The position numbers and the translations under genes are program-made. Below are positions 54,149 to 63,842 of a stretch of DNA of 64,000 bases, one piece after another. This stretch comes from Chryseobacterium sp. MA9 (GTDB lineage Bacteria > Bacteroidota > Bacteroidia > Flavobacteriales > Weeksellaceae). Numbering within the stretch: the stretch's first letter is position 1; each line of letters begins with the position of its first letter. The notes under the pieces are model-generated. The model did no database searches. It saw only the letters and a program-made list of their open reading frames with translations, and was not told the origin of the DNA. Where the stretch lies: the NCBI RefSeq assembly GCF_024399315.1, contig NZ_CP075170.1, forward strand, positions 1,674,001-1,738,000, given 5' to 3'.

Positions 54149-54661
54149 TTATTTTATAATAATATCAGATTTATAATTGTCTTTCAGTAACTCACCATTT
54201 TTGTACAACCTCTGATTGATCACCTTCCCTTTTTCATTGAAATAAAGCCACAGTGCATTTTTTCTTCCTAAGGAATCCAGGCGCCCAATTTCTTTCGGCA
54301 TTTTATTATTATGAAGAATTTGAACAGGGTACAATCCTTTCAGGTCTTTTAAAGAATCCATTTTTTCAGGAATCAGTTCAGCTTCATTCCCTATTTTGAA
54401 AGTATACTTTTTTCCTTTATCGCTTCTTAAAATAATTTCATCTCCAGATATCTCATATTTCCCTTCCGAAAATGAAGCTGTTGAAATCTGATCATAACTG
54501 ATATGTTCTGTTTTTAAAAATTCAAAGTTCCCGTTTTTTATATAAAGTGAATATTCTCCACCACCGGATTGCAGCTCAGCATATTTCGGATATTCTTTAT
54601 CTTTTTTACAGGAAATAACAGCGAAAAGAAGGATAAAAAGGCTAATAGTTTTTATTTTCAT
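54149..54661 (-). CDS. Hypothetical lipoprotein
   Basis: A 170-residue lipoprotein (lipobox AVISC, then KKD). The middle has beta-strand patterns (GKYEISGDEIILRSDKGKKY), and the end resembles a MORN-like repeat (NALWLYFNEKGKVINQRLYKNGEL). Such proteins are common in Flavobacteria without known function. It is monocistronic and divergent from the serine hydrolase at 54,817. Confidence 0.75.
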   Translation of the reverse strand: MKIKTISLFILLFAVISCKKDKEYPKYAELQSGGGEYSLYIKNGNFEFLKTEHISYDQISTASFSEGKYEISGDEIILRSDKGKKYTFKIGNEAELIPEKMDSLKDLKGLYPVQILHNNKMPKEIGRLDSLGRKNALWLYFNEKGKVINQRLYKNGELLKDNYKSDIIIK

Positions 54662-54711
54662 GAAACTAAATTATTAAAATATTTGCAGTAAAAGAAAAAA
54701 GAGGAAATACA

Positions 54712-54719
54712 TATATTTG
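54712..54719 (+). promoter_or_regulatory. -7 box for the serine hydrolase at 54,817
   Basis: TATATTTG fits TAnnTTTG. The nearest TTG upstream leaves a 26-base spacer, longer than usual, and the leader would be about 90 bases. Confidence 0.4.
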
Positions 54720-54816
54720 AAAATCTAAATTCCTTTAAATAATCACTCACAAAATAATTTTAAAGAATATCATTTTCACTTTCCACCTTATACCTTTCAA
54801 TAAATAAAAATACGTA

Positions 54817-55854
54817 ATGACCAAAGCACAATTATTCTTTACAGCTCTATTTTCAGCAGTACTGTCTGTTACTGCAACAGCTCAGAAGAAAAACATTTAT
54901 ACGCAAAAAATAGACAGTATTATAACAGCATCCAGTCCGATCGCTTTCAACGGTGTTGTGTTGATTGCTCAGAAAGGAAAAATCCAATATCTGAAATCCA
55001 ATGGTTACAAAGATTTCGAAAAGAAAATTCCTTTGAAAACAGACGACCAGTTTGAAATCATGTCCAATTCAAAGCAGGTTACCGCTGTTTTGATTTTACA
55101 GGCTGCAGAACAGGGAAAACTGAATCTTCATACCCCTATCAAAAAGTACCTGCCTACTCTTACTCAAAGCTGGGCAGATAGCGTTACCATCCATCATCTT
55201 CTGAATCATACTCACGGTATTACAGATATTAATAAGCCAGCAGCTTTCAAAGCCGGTTCCCAGTTCAAATATGGTAATCTTTCTTATATGCTACTGGGAG
55301 AAATCCTTAAAAATACCACGGGAAAAAATTTCACAGAGCTTGCCATTCCTCTTTTCAAAAAACTGAAAATGGATAAAACATTGGTATACAATACTAAGAA
55401 TAATCAGGCTCTTGTTCCCGGCTACATGAACGAAAACAATCAGTTTGAAAAAGTGAAAGAATCATTCCTGAATGATAATATGTCTCCTGCTGCAGGCATT
55501 ATTTCTACAGTACAGGATCTTGCCAAATGGGATGAGGCATTATTTAAAGGAAAACTTCTCTCTCCAGAGTTTCAAAAGCAGATGCTGACCCCTTCCACAA
55601 GCTCCCAACACAATGTTTTTGGAAAAGAAAGTATGGGATTTGGATACAATGTAAGATTTATCAAAGAAGCAGGCCTTGATTATTTTGCCGTGACAGGTCT
55701 TGGTGATGGATTCACATGTCTTAATGTATACTTCCCTTCTACAGATACTACTTTGGTTATTTTAGAAAATCAGATGCCTGAAAAAAGTGAATACTGGAGT
55801 TTTAAAGAAGCTTCGATAAAGAATGCAGTGTTAAAAGCAATGAGATCCAAATAA
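54817..55854 (+). CDS. Exported serine hydrolase (beta-lactamase-like fold)
   Basis: A 345-residue exported protein (signal peptide, cleavage near TATAQ). The catalytic S83-N-S-K86 lies in EIMSNSKQVTA. The second motif is YGN in FKYGNLSYMLLGE, and the third region is VTGLGDGFT. It belongs to the class C PBP-like hydrolases, substrate unknown. It shares only motifs with the other two serine hydrolases here, so it is not a recent duplicate of either. Confidence 0.88.
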   Translation: MTKAQLFFTALFSAVLSVTATAQKKNIYTQKIDSIITASSPIAFNGVVLIAQKGKIQYLKSNGYKDFEKKIPLKTDDQFEIMSNSKQVTAVLILQAAEQGKLNLHTPIKKYLPTLTQSWADSVTIHHLLNHTHGITDINKPAAFKAGSQFKYGNLSYMLLGEILKNTTGKNFTELAIPLFKKLKMDKTLVYNTKNNQALVPGYMNENNQFEKVKESFLNDNMSPAAGIISTVQDLAKWDEALFKGKLLSPEFQKQMLTPSTSSQHNVFGKESMGFGYNVRFIKEAGLDYFAVTGLGDGFTCLNVYFPSTDTTLVILENQMPEKSEYWSFKEASIKNAVLKAMRSK

Positions 55855-55899
55855 TTGTAAGTACTTTACAAATATTCATAATCTTCGAGACATAAATTC

Positions 55900-56070
55900 T
55901 TAAACGCAAAGTTTTATTAATTTAAACAGATCAATTAAAGAGGGCAAAGAAATAGCGACAAAGTTGCATTGAAGCTTCGTGATTATCGTCAGCTTAATAA
56001 GAATCAATAAAAGTGATTCCAGCTTTGCTCCCTTACATATTCAGATTGAAAAGATAAAACTTTGCGTTAA
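55900..56070. repeat. MITE-like repeat, copy B
   Basis: About 171 bp with almost perfect terminal inverted repeats: TTAAACGCAAAGTTTTA at the left and TAAAACTTTGCGTTAA at the right. It is homologous to copy A in the blocks AAAGAAATAGCGACAAAGT and AGCTTTGCTCCCTTACA. The copies differ by many substitutions and indels, so they are old. Confidence 0.75.
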
Positions 56071-56112
56071 AAAAAATGAACATCTGGTAATTTTTCCTGC
56101 GAACTTAGAATA

Positions 56113-57228
56113 CTAAGCAATTTTTTTCAAAACTCTGGATTTAATGATTGAAAAAGGTTTCTCAATAACAAATCGGTAGAACAAACCACCCAAAATACAA
56201 GCCAGCAGACAAATAAGAATAGTGATATTATCTGAGTTTTCAAATTTTAAATAACCAAGGAATTCCTGCACCATATGGATAATTCCTTTGTGTGAAAGAT
56301 AGACAGCATACGACAGGGCAGCCAGCTGAGCAGTAATATACGACTTAAAACGATACAGGAAAGACGATTGGGAAATAGCAGCCATCAGAATAATTCCATA
56401 GCTTATCGCTACCAATGTAAAACCAAATACAGAAGCAGTTTTTGAAGCCTGTTCATTACATATCCAAAATGAAATTCCCAGCAGTACTACTCCAAGAAAG
56501 AAAAGCTTATTTCCATTGCCAGCGACTATTCTTCTAAACATTGAAGAATACTGCATGAGATACCCAATCAAAACACCCATTCCCAGGCCATCTAATCTTG
56601 TGTGGGTAGGATAATATATTTTCATATACCATAATTTCCAGAAATCGGTGGAAGAAGTATCTGCTGCTGCAATAAATTCATTCCACGCCATAAGCCTTGC
56701 TGCCATAGAAAATCCAATGACAACAATCATCAGAACAGCCATATATCTAAACAGTTTTGTCGGCATTAAGATGAAAAGGAACAAAGGTAAAACGAGATAA
56801 AATTGTTCTTCGATACACAATGACCATGCATGGGAAAATGTTCCCCGGCTGATGACATCTAACCCATAGTTTTGAGTGAAGGTAACAAATTTCCATAAAG
56901 GAGATAAAGCCTCCCTTTCTCTGAAAAAAGGAAATGTAAAATAGAGAAAAAGGGTAAAAAAGTAAGCCGGAATAATCCTGAAAAATCGTTTTATATAAAA
57001 TGTTTTCAGATTGACGGCTCCCTTGTTGTCTATTTCTTTGAACAGCTGCCCTGAGATGAGAAAACCGCTTAAAACAAAGAAAAGATCAACTCCTGTCCAG
57101 CCAAATCGCCCAATACTGTCTATCCAGCCGGGATGTTTAAATGCACGGTAGTGATATATTAATACGAGTAAAATAGCAGCAGCCCTCAGATGATCTAATC
57201 CGTAAAGCCTTTCAGAACGTTCCGTCAT
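56113..57228 (-). CDS. Membrane acyltransferase (acyltransferase 3/OafA family)
   Basis: A 371-residue integral membrane O-acyltransferase with about ten hydrophobic helices. The family motifs are YGLDHLRAAAILLVLIYHYR (with the H-Y-R active-site region), FGWTGVDLFFVLSGFLISG and SLCIEEQFYLVLPL. It transfers an acyl group, often acetyl, to sugars of exported glycans. No polysaccharide cluster is adjacent, so the acceptor is unknown. Confidence 0.92.
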   Translation of the reverse strand: MTERSERLYGLDHLRAAAILLVLIYHYRAFKHPGWIDSIGRFGWTGVDLFFVLSGFLISGQLFKEIDNKGAVNLKTFYIKRFFRIIPAYFFTLFLYFTFPFFREREALSPLWKFVTFTQNYGLDVISRGTFSHAWSLCIEEQFYLVLPLFLFILMPTKLFRYMAVLMIVVIGFSMAARLMAWNEFIAAADTSSTDFWKLWYMKIYYPTHTRLDGLGMGVLIGYLMQYSSMFRRIVAGNGNKLFFLGVVLLGISFWICNEQASKTASVFGFTLVAISYGIILMAAISQSSFLYRFKSYITAQLAALSYAVYLSHKGIIHMVQEFLGYLKFENSDNITILICLLACILGGLFYRFVIEKPFSIIKSRVLKKIA

Positions 57229-57409
57229 TATTTTTTTTGCAAATATTGACCAATTTCAACCTGCTTTCTTACAGAAGATTTGAACAACAGTTTATTCACT
57301 GTCAACAGCAAAATAAGCAGTTTGTAGCATAAATGATGTTATCTGACATTATTTTAAAGTCTTTTGCATACATTTCTCTGGCGTAGCTTAAGTTTTTATA
57401 TTTTTGAAG

Positions 57410-58474
57410 ATGATGAAAACGCCATCAGGAACTCAGATCAGACAAACTCTATACTTCCAGCTGTTCTTCTGGACTGCTTTATTTTTATTCGGAACGGCAA
57501 GAATGTATGGAGAATATGAAAGTGGAGACTTTAAAGAATTGATCATCTATAATTTTTGGCATTGGATTTTTCAGATTGCAGGAGCCAATTTTATCTATTT
57601 CGTGCTAATCCGCCGTTTTTTTGACCGAAAAAAGTATGTAACATTTTCATTGTATCTCATTATCAGTCTTTATCTTATTTCGATCATCAACAGATTTTTT
57701 CTTGTTTATATTGCGGAACCACTCTTCACCCATGAAGTCAAAGACAGCATATCCGATATTTTTACTGATATCCCCTATCTTTTGATTCATTATACATTCA
57801 CAATTATCAGTGGGGCATTTATCTTTATTTCCATCATGTTTTTCATACGGTACAGGGATGAAAAAGAACATACGATCAAACTGCAGAAGGAAAAGACCGA
57901 GCTTGAACTGCAATCGCTCAAATCTCAGCTCAATCCTCATTTTCTCTTTAATACCCTGAATAATATTTATTCTCTGTCGGTCAGTCATTCTGATAAGACT
58001 TCCCAATCCATCAGCCAGCTATCGGATATTCTGGATTATATTTTATACAAAGGACAGAAAAAATGGGTTTCGGTTTCTGATGAACTGGCTGTTATTGAAC
58101 ATTATATTGCGCTGGAAAGCCTACGATACCATGATGAAAGATTAAAAATCCGGAAACACATCAGGTTAAACTCCCGGAATACCATTCCACCCCTGCTGTA
58201 TCTTACTTTGGTAGAAAATGCCTTTAAACATGGAGTGGGAAAAAGTTCAGAAACCACAGAAATAAAGATTGATATAGAAACGAATAGCCAGTATTCTATT
58301 TTTAAAATTGAAAATACCTTCTCAGACCACCAAACAGCTAATGAAAAAGGGATCGGGCTGCAGAATATACAAAGACAGCTGCAGTATCACTATCAGAAAC
58401 ATTTTACCTTCCGGATCTCACAGGAAAACAATATTTTTAAAGTTGAAATAACCACTCCTTCACATTATGATTAA
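57410..58474 (+). CDS. LytS-type sensor histidine kinase
   Basis: A 354-residue membrane kinase from the ATG at 57410. Four membrane helices lie in residues 1-150, then a short coiled coil, then a His_kinase domain with the phospho-accepting His about 177 in SQLNPHFLFNTLNNIYSL. The ATP-binding part shows LTLVENAFKHG and GIGLQNIQRQL. The last eight bases overlap the response-regulator gene, so the pair is co-translated. The signal sensed is not evident. Confidence 0.93.
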   Translation: MMKTPSGTQIRQTLYFQLFFWTALFLFGTARMYGEYESGDFKELIIYNFWHWIFQIAGANFIYFVLIRRFFDRKKYVTFSLYLIISLYLISIINRFFLVYIAEPLFTHEVKDSISDIFTDIPYLLIHYTFTIISGAFIFISIMFFIRYRDEKEHTIKLQKEKTELELQSLKSQLNPHFLFNTLNNIYSLSVSHSDKTSQSISQLSDILDYILYKGQKKWVSVSDELAVIEHYIALESLRYHDERLKIRKHIRLNSRNTIPPLLYLTLVENAFKHGVGKSSETTEIKIDIETNSQYSIFKIENTFSDHQTANEKGIGLQNIQRQLQYHYQKHFTFRISQENNIFKVEITTPSHYD

Positions 58475-59162
58475 CTGTATTATTGTAGATGACGAACCTC
58501 TGGCGATGTCATTACTGGAAAACCATATTTCTAAGATCGATGATTTAAAACTGGTGGGAAAAGCTCAAAATGCAATGCAGGCTTATAAAATACTGCAAAA
58601 TCAAACTGTAGATCTTATGTTTCTTGATATTCAGATGCCTCACCTTAGTGGAATTGATTTCCTGAAGTCACTACCCCAAAAGCCCAAGACTATTTTCACT
58701 ACAGCTTACCGGGATTTTGCTATTGAAGGTTTTGAACTGGAAGCCGTAGATTATCTCCTGAAACCTATTACTTTTGAACGTTTTTTTAAATCTGTGGAAC
58801 GTATTCTGAGAACTGCAGCTGACCATAAAGAAAATTTCATCCTCATTAAAACTGAAGGAATGCACCGGAAACTTATGCTTTCGGAGATCACCTATTTTGA
58901 AAGCCAGGGAAATGATATTAAAGTGGTACTCGTTACCAATGAAAGCTTTATTTCAAAAAGTAAGATTACAGATCTGGAAAAAACTTTATCCGGTAAAGGT
59001 TTTGTAAGAATTCACAGGTCTTTTATCATCAATTCTGATTTTGTGACGGCTTTCAGCAGTAATTACGTTCTAATCTGCAGCCATCAGATTCCCGTTGGAA
59101 GAAGTTATAAAAAGGAATTTGATGCCTTCATACTTTCAGTTTCCAGAAATAAGCTGTTATAA
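58467..59162 (+). CDS. LytTR family response regulator
   Basis: A 231-residue response regulator. The receiver has DDE at 8-10, phospho-Asp D54 in FLDIQMPHLSG, and the conserved TAY and KP motifs (TTAYRDF, LLKPI). The LytTR DNA-binding domain spans about 132-230, with FVRIHRSFIINSDFV typical. Regulators of this type bind paired direct repeats. It is the partner of the kinase just upstream. Targets cannot be told from this window. Confidence 0.94.
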   Translation: MINCIIVDDEPLAMSLLENHISKIDDLKLVGKAQNAMQAYKILQNQTVDLMFLDIQMPHLSGIDFLKSLPQKPKTIFTTAYRDFAIEGFELEAVDYLLKPITFERFFKSVERILRTAADHKENFILIKTEGMHRKLMLSEITYFESQGNDIKVVLVTNESFISKSKITDLEKTLSGKGFVRIHRSFIINSDFVTAFSSNYVLICSHQIPVGRSYKKEFDAFILSVSRNKLL

Positions 59163-59435
59163 AACTGTTTATAATAATTTCGGCACTGGGTTTTATGCTT
59201 ATTTTTTTAGAACTTAATCTATAAACCTCATTTTTAACATTTATTTTAAATTAATTTTAAATTCAAGCTAGTTTGAGTAATATCCAATCTGTTTCTCAGC
59301 ACATTACATTGTATTAGCTATTGTAAATCTGCCTTCAGTTAAAATTAATACCTACACGCCTAAAATAACTAATTAAATAATTATCAACACATTACACAAA
59401 CAATAAAACCCATGGTATCAGCAGATCATCACGTA
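59163..59435. other. Intergenic region after the two-component system
   Basis: AT-rich DNA with no gene or terminator-like stem that I can support. It leads into the promoter at 59,436. Confidence 0.4.
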
Positions 59436-59463
59436 TTGATATTAAAAAAAAATGTTACTTTTG
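59436..59463 (+). promoter_or_regulatory. Promoter for the secreted 186-residue protein
   Basis: TTG at 59436-59438 and TACTTTTG at 59456-59463 match the -33 and -7 elements with a 17-base spacer. The leader is about 75 bases. Confidence 0.62.
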
Positions 59464-59544
59464 CTTGAATTAATAAAGTTGCTTTTTTGCTTTTTTATTA
59501 GTAAATTTATGTACACCAAGTAATAAAACATTAAAATTCATTTT

Positions 59545-60105
59545 ATGAGAAAAATAATTCTACTTATTACATGTATGTTCGGTATTTCAGTTTTCTCACA
59601 GATTAAAGTGTTGAAGAATGAAAGTTTGGTGGAAATTGGTAAAGATAATTCCGTTGGTCTCTATAAAAAGGAAGATAAATTTACAGTCAACTACCAGGAT
59701 CTGAACACCAGCAACCTGAATACAATCCGATCTTTTTCATTTCAGAATCTTAATGGTGATGTTGCCGGACTATACAAACTTATTATGGATGGTTTTATCT
59801 CCACTCCGGAAGAGAATGTTGTGTTGGAATTACCTAATGATATCATCGAACTTCATTATGAAAAGAATTATGGCCAACAAACCATGCAGTTTATCCAGGT
59901 GATCAACAAAAACCGGAAATATATTGGAAAATCACAGTTTTTAACCCAAAAGCAGGTGGAGAAAGTTTTCGGAAGAACCAATGGAAAATATGCCATGTAT
60001 GACAAACCTGCTTCTATAAATCCTTCAGCGAATAAAGGAAACGGAAATACAGCATCTAATGCTGTTCCTGCAACAGGAGGAGCCAAGAAAAAATCAAGAA
60101 AATAA
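59545..60105 (+). CDS. Hypothetical exported protein
   Basis: A 186-residue exported protein (signal peptide, cleavage after SVFSQ). The middle is soluble with mixed strands and helices (QTMQFIQVINKNRKYIGKS). The last 30 residues are low-complexity, rich in Asn, Ala and Gly, and end in a basic tail (KKKSRK). No known family. Its good promoter and terminator show a single-gene unit. The basic tail could bind nucleic acid or the envelope, but this is speculation. Confidence 0.75.
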   Translation: MRKIILLITCMFGISVFSQIKVLKNESLVEIGKDNSVGLYKKEDKFTVNYQDLNTSNLNTIRSFSFQNLNGDVAGLYKLIMDGFISTPEENVVLELPNDIIELHYEKNYGQQTMQFIQVINKNRKYIGKSQFLTQKQVEKVFGRTNGKYAMYDKPASINPSANKGNGNTASNAVPATGGAKKKSRK

Positions 60106-60126
60106 TTATATTTTATAAATATTGCG

Positions 60127-60153
60127 AAACTCATTCTATCGGATGAGTTTTTT
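60127..60153 (+). terminator. Terminator after the exported protein gene
   Basis: AAACTCAT and ATGAGTTT form an 8-bp stem with a loop of about 9 bases, followed by TTTTT. Confidence 0.7.
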
Positions 60154-60185
60154 TATTTTATTTTTGCAGAAAGACATTAAAACTT

Positions 60186-60881
60186 ATGCCGCTTCAGATA
60201 ATCAATTTAACCAAAAAATTTGGTGAGCAGACTGCCCTTGACAATATCAACATTTCTATTGATAAAAATGAAATCATCGGTCTTCTTGGCCCGAACGGTG
60301 CCGGAAAATCTACCCTGATGAAATCTATTGTCGGAGCACTGAAAATTGACCAGGGTGAAATCATTTTCAATGGTATGAATATCTCAAACCATGAGATTGA
60401 AAGCAAAAAAAAAATAGGATTTCTTCCTGAAAACAATCCGCTTTATCTGGAGATGTACGTAAAAGAATACCTTCAGTTTGTAGCCAATATTCATAAAATC
60501 TCTGAATTCAGAGTAGATGAGGTGATAGAACTGGTAGGAATCACGCCTGAAAAATCTAAAAAAATAGGACAGCTTTCTAAAGGATACAAACAGCGTGTAG
60601 GGCTTGCACAGGCTATTATTCATCAGCCGGATTTACTGATTCTGGATGAACCTACCAATGGTCTGGATCCCAATCAAATCATTGAAATCCGTAATGTGGT
60701 AAAACAAATAGGACAGCAGAAGACCGTTTTACTTTCTACCCACATCATGCAGGAAGTGGAAGCGCTTTGTTCAAGAGTGATTCTTATTCATAAAGGGAAC
60801 ATCCTTCAGGACTGCCCTATTAATGAGTTTAAAGGTAAATTTGAAAGCCTGGAAGAAGCGTTTGCAAGTTATACCGTATAA
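60186..60881 (+). CDS. ABC transporter ATP-binding protein
   Basis: A 231-residue ABC ATPase. Walker A is GPNGAGKST near residue 36, the Q-loop region is IGFLPENNPLY, the signature is LSKGYKQRVGLAQAI, Walker B is LLILDEPTNGLD and the H-loop is LLSTHIM. The sequence is of the ABC-2 exporter type (CcmA/GldA-like), but it is shorter than GldA. No permease gene follows; a terminator comes directly after, so the partner is encoded elsewhere. A TATTTTTG box at 60159-60166 may serve as -7. Confidence 0.92.
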   Translation: MPLQIINLTKKFGEQTALDNINISIDKNEIIGLLGPNGAGKSTLMKSIVGALKIDQGEIIFNGMNISNHEIESKKKIGFLPENNPLYLEMYVKEYLQFVANIHKISEFRVDEVIELVGITPEKSKKIGQLSKGYKQRVGLAQAIIHQPDLLILDEPTNGLDPNQIIEIRNVVKQIGQQKTVLLSTHIMQEVEALCSRVILIHKGNILQDCPINEFKGKFESLEEAFASYTV

Positions 60882-60887
60882 AAACTA

Positions 60888-60923
60888 AAAAATCGCCCGG
60901 AAAAATTTCCGGGCGATTTTTTA
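60888..60923. terminator. Strong bidirectional terminator
   Basis: AAAAAATCGCCCGGAAA and TTTCCGGGCGATTTTTT form a near-perfect hairpin between the convergent ABC ATPase and flotillin genes. Confidence 0.92.
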
Positions 60924-60949
60924 GTTTTTAATTATTCCTGAAGCTAAAA

Positions 60950-62887
60950 TCAGGAATTGTTATCCGTTTTTTCTTCCATTGTAGAAACTGTCTCCACATT
61001 TTTCTTCTGAATCTGCTCCAAAAGCTGCAGTCCTAAAAGCCCACTGATTCCGCCATTCGCTGAATCTCCGTTTCCACCAATTAATACCTCCGGCATTATT
61101 CTTACATTCTGGCTTGCTATATTTTCCATGATTTTCAGTTGAGTAAAGTTATTTCCACCCATTGCTTCTACAGATAGTTTGTAGGATTCTGCATTAGATT
61201 TACCAATTGCCAGAATTTTTTCTGCTTCTGCATTACCGGTTAATGAAATTTGTTCTGCATTTGCTTTTGCCAGCAATTCTATTTTTTCGGCTTCGGCTTT
61301 TGCAAGAAGTCTTGTTTTTTCTGCTTCACCTGTTGCTAACAGTTTCAGTCTGTCTCCTTCCGCATTTGCCTGTAATCTTACGGAATTGGCATCTCCGGTT
61401 GCTTTTTTCACCGATGCATCAGCTATTCTTTCCGCAATCACCACCCCCTGATCTGCTTTTACAATTTCTTTCTGCATATCAGCAACAGCCGTTTCTTTTT
61501 CCAGAGCCTGACGCGTTTCCTGGGCCAGCATTTCAGTTTCATAAGTGATTTTCTGTTCTTCCGCCAATTTTCTATCGGTAAGAGTTTTCATTAAACTTTC
61601 CGGAGGAACAATCGCTCCTATCAAAGTATCTACAGCATTTACATTATATTGTTCCAAAACACTGCTGATGTGATCTTTTGCCGACTGTTGTCTTTCTTTT
61701 CGGGTTCCCAAAAACGCAATCACATCACTATCCTGCGCTGAGTTTCTGAAATAATTCCCAATGGTTGGTTCTAAAACCTGACTTACAAGGTTGATCATAT
61801 TTCCAAAACGAGCTATTACTTTTGGAGCTTCATACGTAGGAATATGGATAATTTGCGAAACATCAAGATTGAAAGGGAAACCGTCTTTACTTCGTACTGT
61901 AATTGTTGAAAGATTTTTATCCAGTTGGTGAGATTCGCTTCTTTCATAAGCCCAGTTCAGTACCAAATTGGTGGTAGGAACAAGTTCAACCTTCATAATG
62001 TAAGGATTGATGGGATATTTTCCGGGACCAATAGGTTCTGCCCAAACTCCTTTATGGCTTTTCTCAACTATATTTCCATGTTTAAAATCAATCCCGCTCA
62101 AATCTCGTCCTTCTTCTCCTACATAGCTGATAATGACTCCCACATGGCCGATCGGAATTTCCGTCATTTTCACCATTTCAACTTTTGTAAACCAGGGATT
62201 CAGAAAATAAGAACCCGCCAGGATTACCTGCTCCTGAAGGCCTTTAAATCCACCGTTATTTAAAAAAGTATCTACATCCTGAAATTTATTATGTTCATTG
62301 ATAATCTTACCCGCAATCTGACCTTCTGCTAGAGGATCTCCTTCCATGGTTGTGATAATTCCCACTGCATTATCAGGAATTTGAGTCATATCCGTTAATT
62401 CTATTTCAAATAACAATGTATTGATTCTATAGGATCCCGGCGCAATAATGGCGGTCTGACGGCCTTTCCTTCCTCCATTTTTCAAAAAAGCTTCAGCATC
62501 CTGAAAAGAATCACAGTCAACTTTTCTGCCTAAGATCCTTCCGGTTTCTAATTCTACTCCATCTTTTGCCAGTAATAATCCTATTTTTCCGGTCGGAATC
62601 ACTGTAAAAGACTGAAAATCGATAGAATATTGCCATATCCATTTTCTGAAATATACACCCGGAGCTAATGTCTGAGCCTGAAAACCTGCTTCTCCGTTGG
62701 TTGCAATAATTCTTCCTTCCGGAAGTTCCTGCTTACCAACCAATACAAATTTTTTAGTAACTAAACCTATTTTGTCCTGAGGAACAATGATTAATCCAAA
62801 GAAAATTCTTAAAATGAATTTATAAAAAAGTACACACAAAAGTGCAATTACGGCCGGAACCATCCAGCCATGAAAAGCTAATTCCAT
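60950..62887 (-). CDS. Flotillin/SPFH-domain membrane protein
   Basis: A 645-residue membrane-anchored scaffold. A hydrophobic segment spans about residues 8-35. Tandem SPFH/band-7 like parts follow to about residue 430 (GLVTKKFVLVG, then repeated APGVYFRK, APGSYRINTLL and LAGSYFLNP motifs). A long Ala/Glu coiled coil follows to about 580 (repeats of AEAEK, LLAKAEAEK, LLAKANAEQ). The end is Gly/Asn-rich. It would organise membrane domains and oligomerise through the coiled coil. It is longer than typical FloA because of the repeated N-terminal part. No NfeD-like partner is adjacent. Confidence 0.92.
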   Translation of the reverse strand: MELAFHGWMVPAVIALLCVLFYKFILRIFFGLIIVPQDKIGLVTKKFVLVGKQELPEGRIIATNGEAGFQAQTLAPGVYFRKWIWQYSIDFQSFTVIPTGKIGLLLAKDGVELETGRILGRKVDCDSFQDAEAFLKNGGRKGRQTAIIAPGSYRINTLLFEIELTDMTQIPDNAVGIITTMEGDPLAEGQIAGKIINEHNKFQDVDTFLNNGGFKGLQEQVILAGSYFLNPWFTKVEMVKMTEIPIGHVGVIISYVGEEGRDLSGIDFKHGNIVEKSHKGVWAEPIGPGKYPINPYIMKVELVPTTNLVLNWAYERSESHQLDKNLSTITVRSKDGFPFNLDVSQIIHIPTYEAPKVIARFGNMINLVSQVLEPTIGNYFRNSAQDSDVIAFLGTRKERQQSAKDHISSVLEQYNVNAVDTLIGAIVPPESLMKTLTDRKLAEEQKITYETEMLAQETRQALEKETAVADMQKEIVKADQGVVIAERIADASVKKATGDANSVRLQANAEGDRLKLLATGEAEKTRLLAKAEAEKIELLAKANAEQISLTGNAEAEKILAIGKSNAESYKLSVEAMGGNNFTQLKIMENIASQNVRIMPEVLIGGNGDSANGGISGLLGLQLLEQIQKKNVETVSTMEEKTDNNS

Positions 62888-63290
62888 AGTTTTGTTTTTT
62901 GTTTTTGATTATATTTTAAAACAGGGATTGCGCTCTATTTCTTCGGCATTTGAAAAAACAGAGTATGAATTATGTGATAATTCTTTCGAAAAAATTAAGA
63001 AATTACAGGGGGAGATGTATTAAAAATCGTGAAGATGATTTCTGATACTTTTAATAGAGAAAACTTAAAGTTAATTAGTTTCATTTTGATAATAAAGGAA
63101 CGAGATCCTTTGATGGTACAAATGTACAGAAGAAAAGTATTCAGTTGTTTCAGAGACCAGCAATATTTTACAAACAAAACAATAATCAATTGAAAATCAA
63201 TATTATTATTTTCAAAAAGCAAATGTTTAGCCGTTTAGAAAATTTTATTTTTTGTACTGTATATTTATATTCTAAATTGAAAAATGGCTT
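62888..63290. other. Divergent intergenic region upstream of flotillin
   Basis: About 400 bp of AT-rich DNA. I see no gene that I can support and no clear -33/-7 pair on the minus strand. Confidence 0.4.
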
Positions 63291-63298
63291 TATATTTG
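63291..63298 (+). promoter_or_regulatory. -7 box for the 145-residue exported protein
   Basis: TATATTTG is a perfect TAnnTTTG match 35 bases before the ATG. No TTG at the usual distance. Confidence 0.45.
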
Positions 63299-63333
63299 AT
63301 AGAATCTAAAATGTTAACCAATAACCATTTAAT

Positions 63334-63771
63334 ATGATAAAGCATATTTTATTAGGGACTTTCTGCTTAGCTCAGTTTTCTTTCGTTGATGCCAAAGAAG
63401 TTCCTCCCCCTAAAACAGGTGGTTTTATAACCTCTTCTGCCTTTCAACAGGTACCGAAGACTGTTATTATCAAAACCAAAAAATTCAAGATCAGAATCGA
63501 CAAACAGCCGAATGGCAAATACCTTTACCAGTCGTGGAATGCCAACACAAAAATTACGGCAAAACCAAGCATGATCATCAGTGATGGTGAACTGATTCCT
63601 GATGGTACAGGAGGAAACTATTACATCAACTTCAATAATGAGGGACACAGCTACCAGATCTGGAGAAATTACCTTACAGATTCCCCGAAAAAAGCCCCTT
63701 ATACATTGGTTGTAAATGATGCTAATGACCGTGAAATCGTTCGTCAGGACGCATATGTTGTAAAAAATTAG
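63334..63771 (+). CDS. Hypothetical exported protein
   Basis: A 145-residue exported protein with a signal peptide (cleavage near SFVDA). The mature part is all-beta in pattern (KTVIIKTKKFKIRIDK, GKYLYQSWN, NYYINFNNEGHSYQIW). No known family. It is a single-gene unit between a promoter and a shared terminator. The fold may be a small beta-sandwich of the envelope. Confidence 0.75.
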   Translation: MIKHILLGTFCLAQFSFVDAKEVPPPKTGGFITSSAFQQVPKTVIIKTKKFKIRIDKQPNGKYLYQSWNANTKITAKPSMIISDGELIPDGTGGNYYINFNNEGHSYQIWRNYLTDSPKKAPYTLVVNDANDREIVRQDAYVVKN

Positions 63772-63811
63772 AATAATATAAAGGCTGGAAGAAACTGCCT
63801 TTCTTATAAAA

Positions 63812-63842
63812 TAAAAATCCTGCATATTGATGCGGGATTTTT
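63812..63842. terminator. Terminator between convergent genes
   Basis: AAAATCCTGCAT and ATGCGGGATTTT pair over about 12 bp with one G-T wobble, followed by a T run. Confidence 0.75.
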
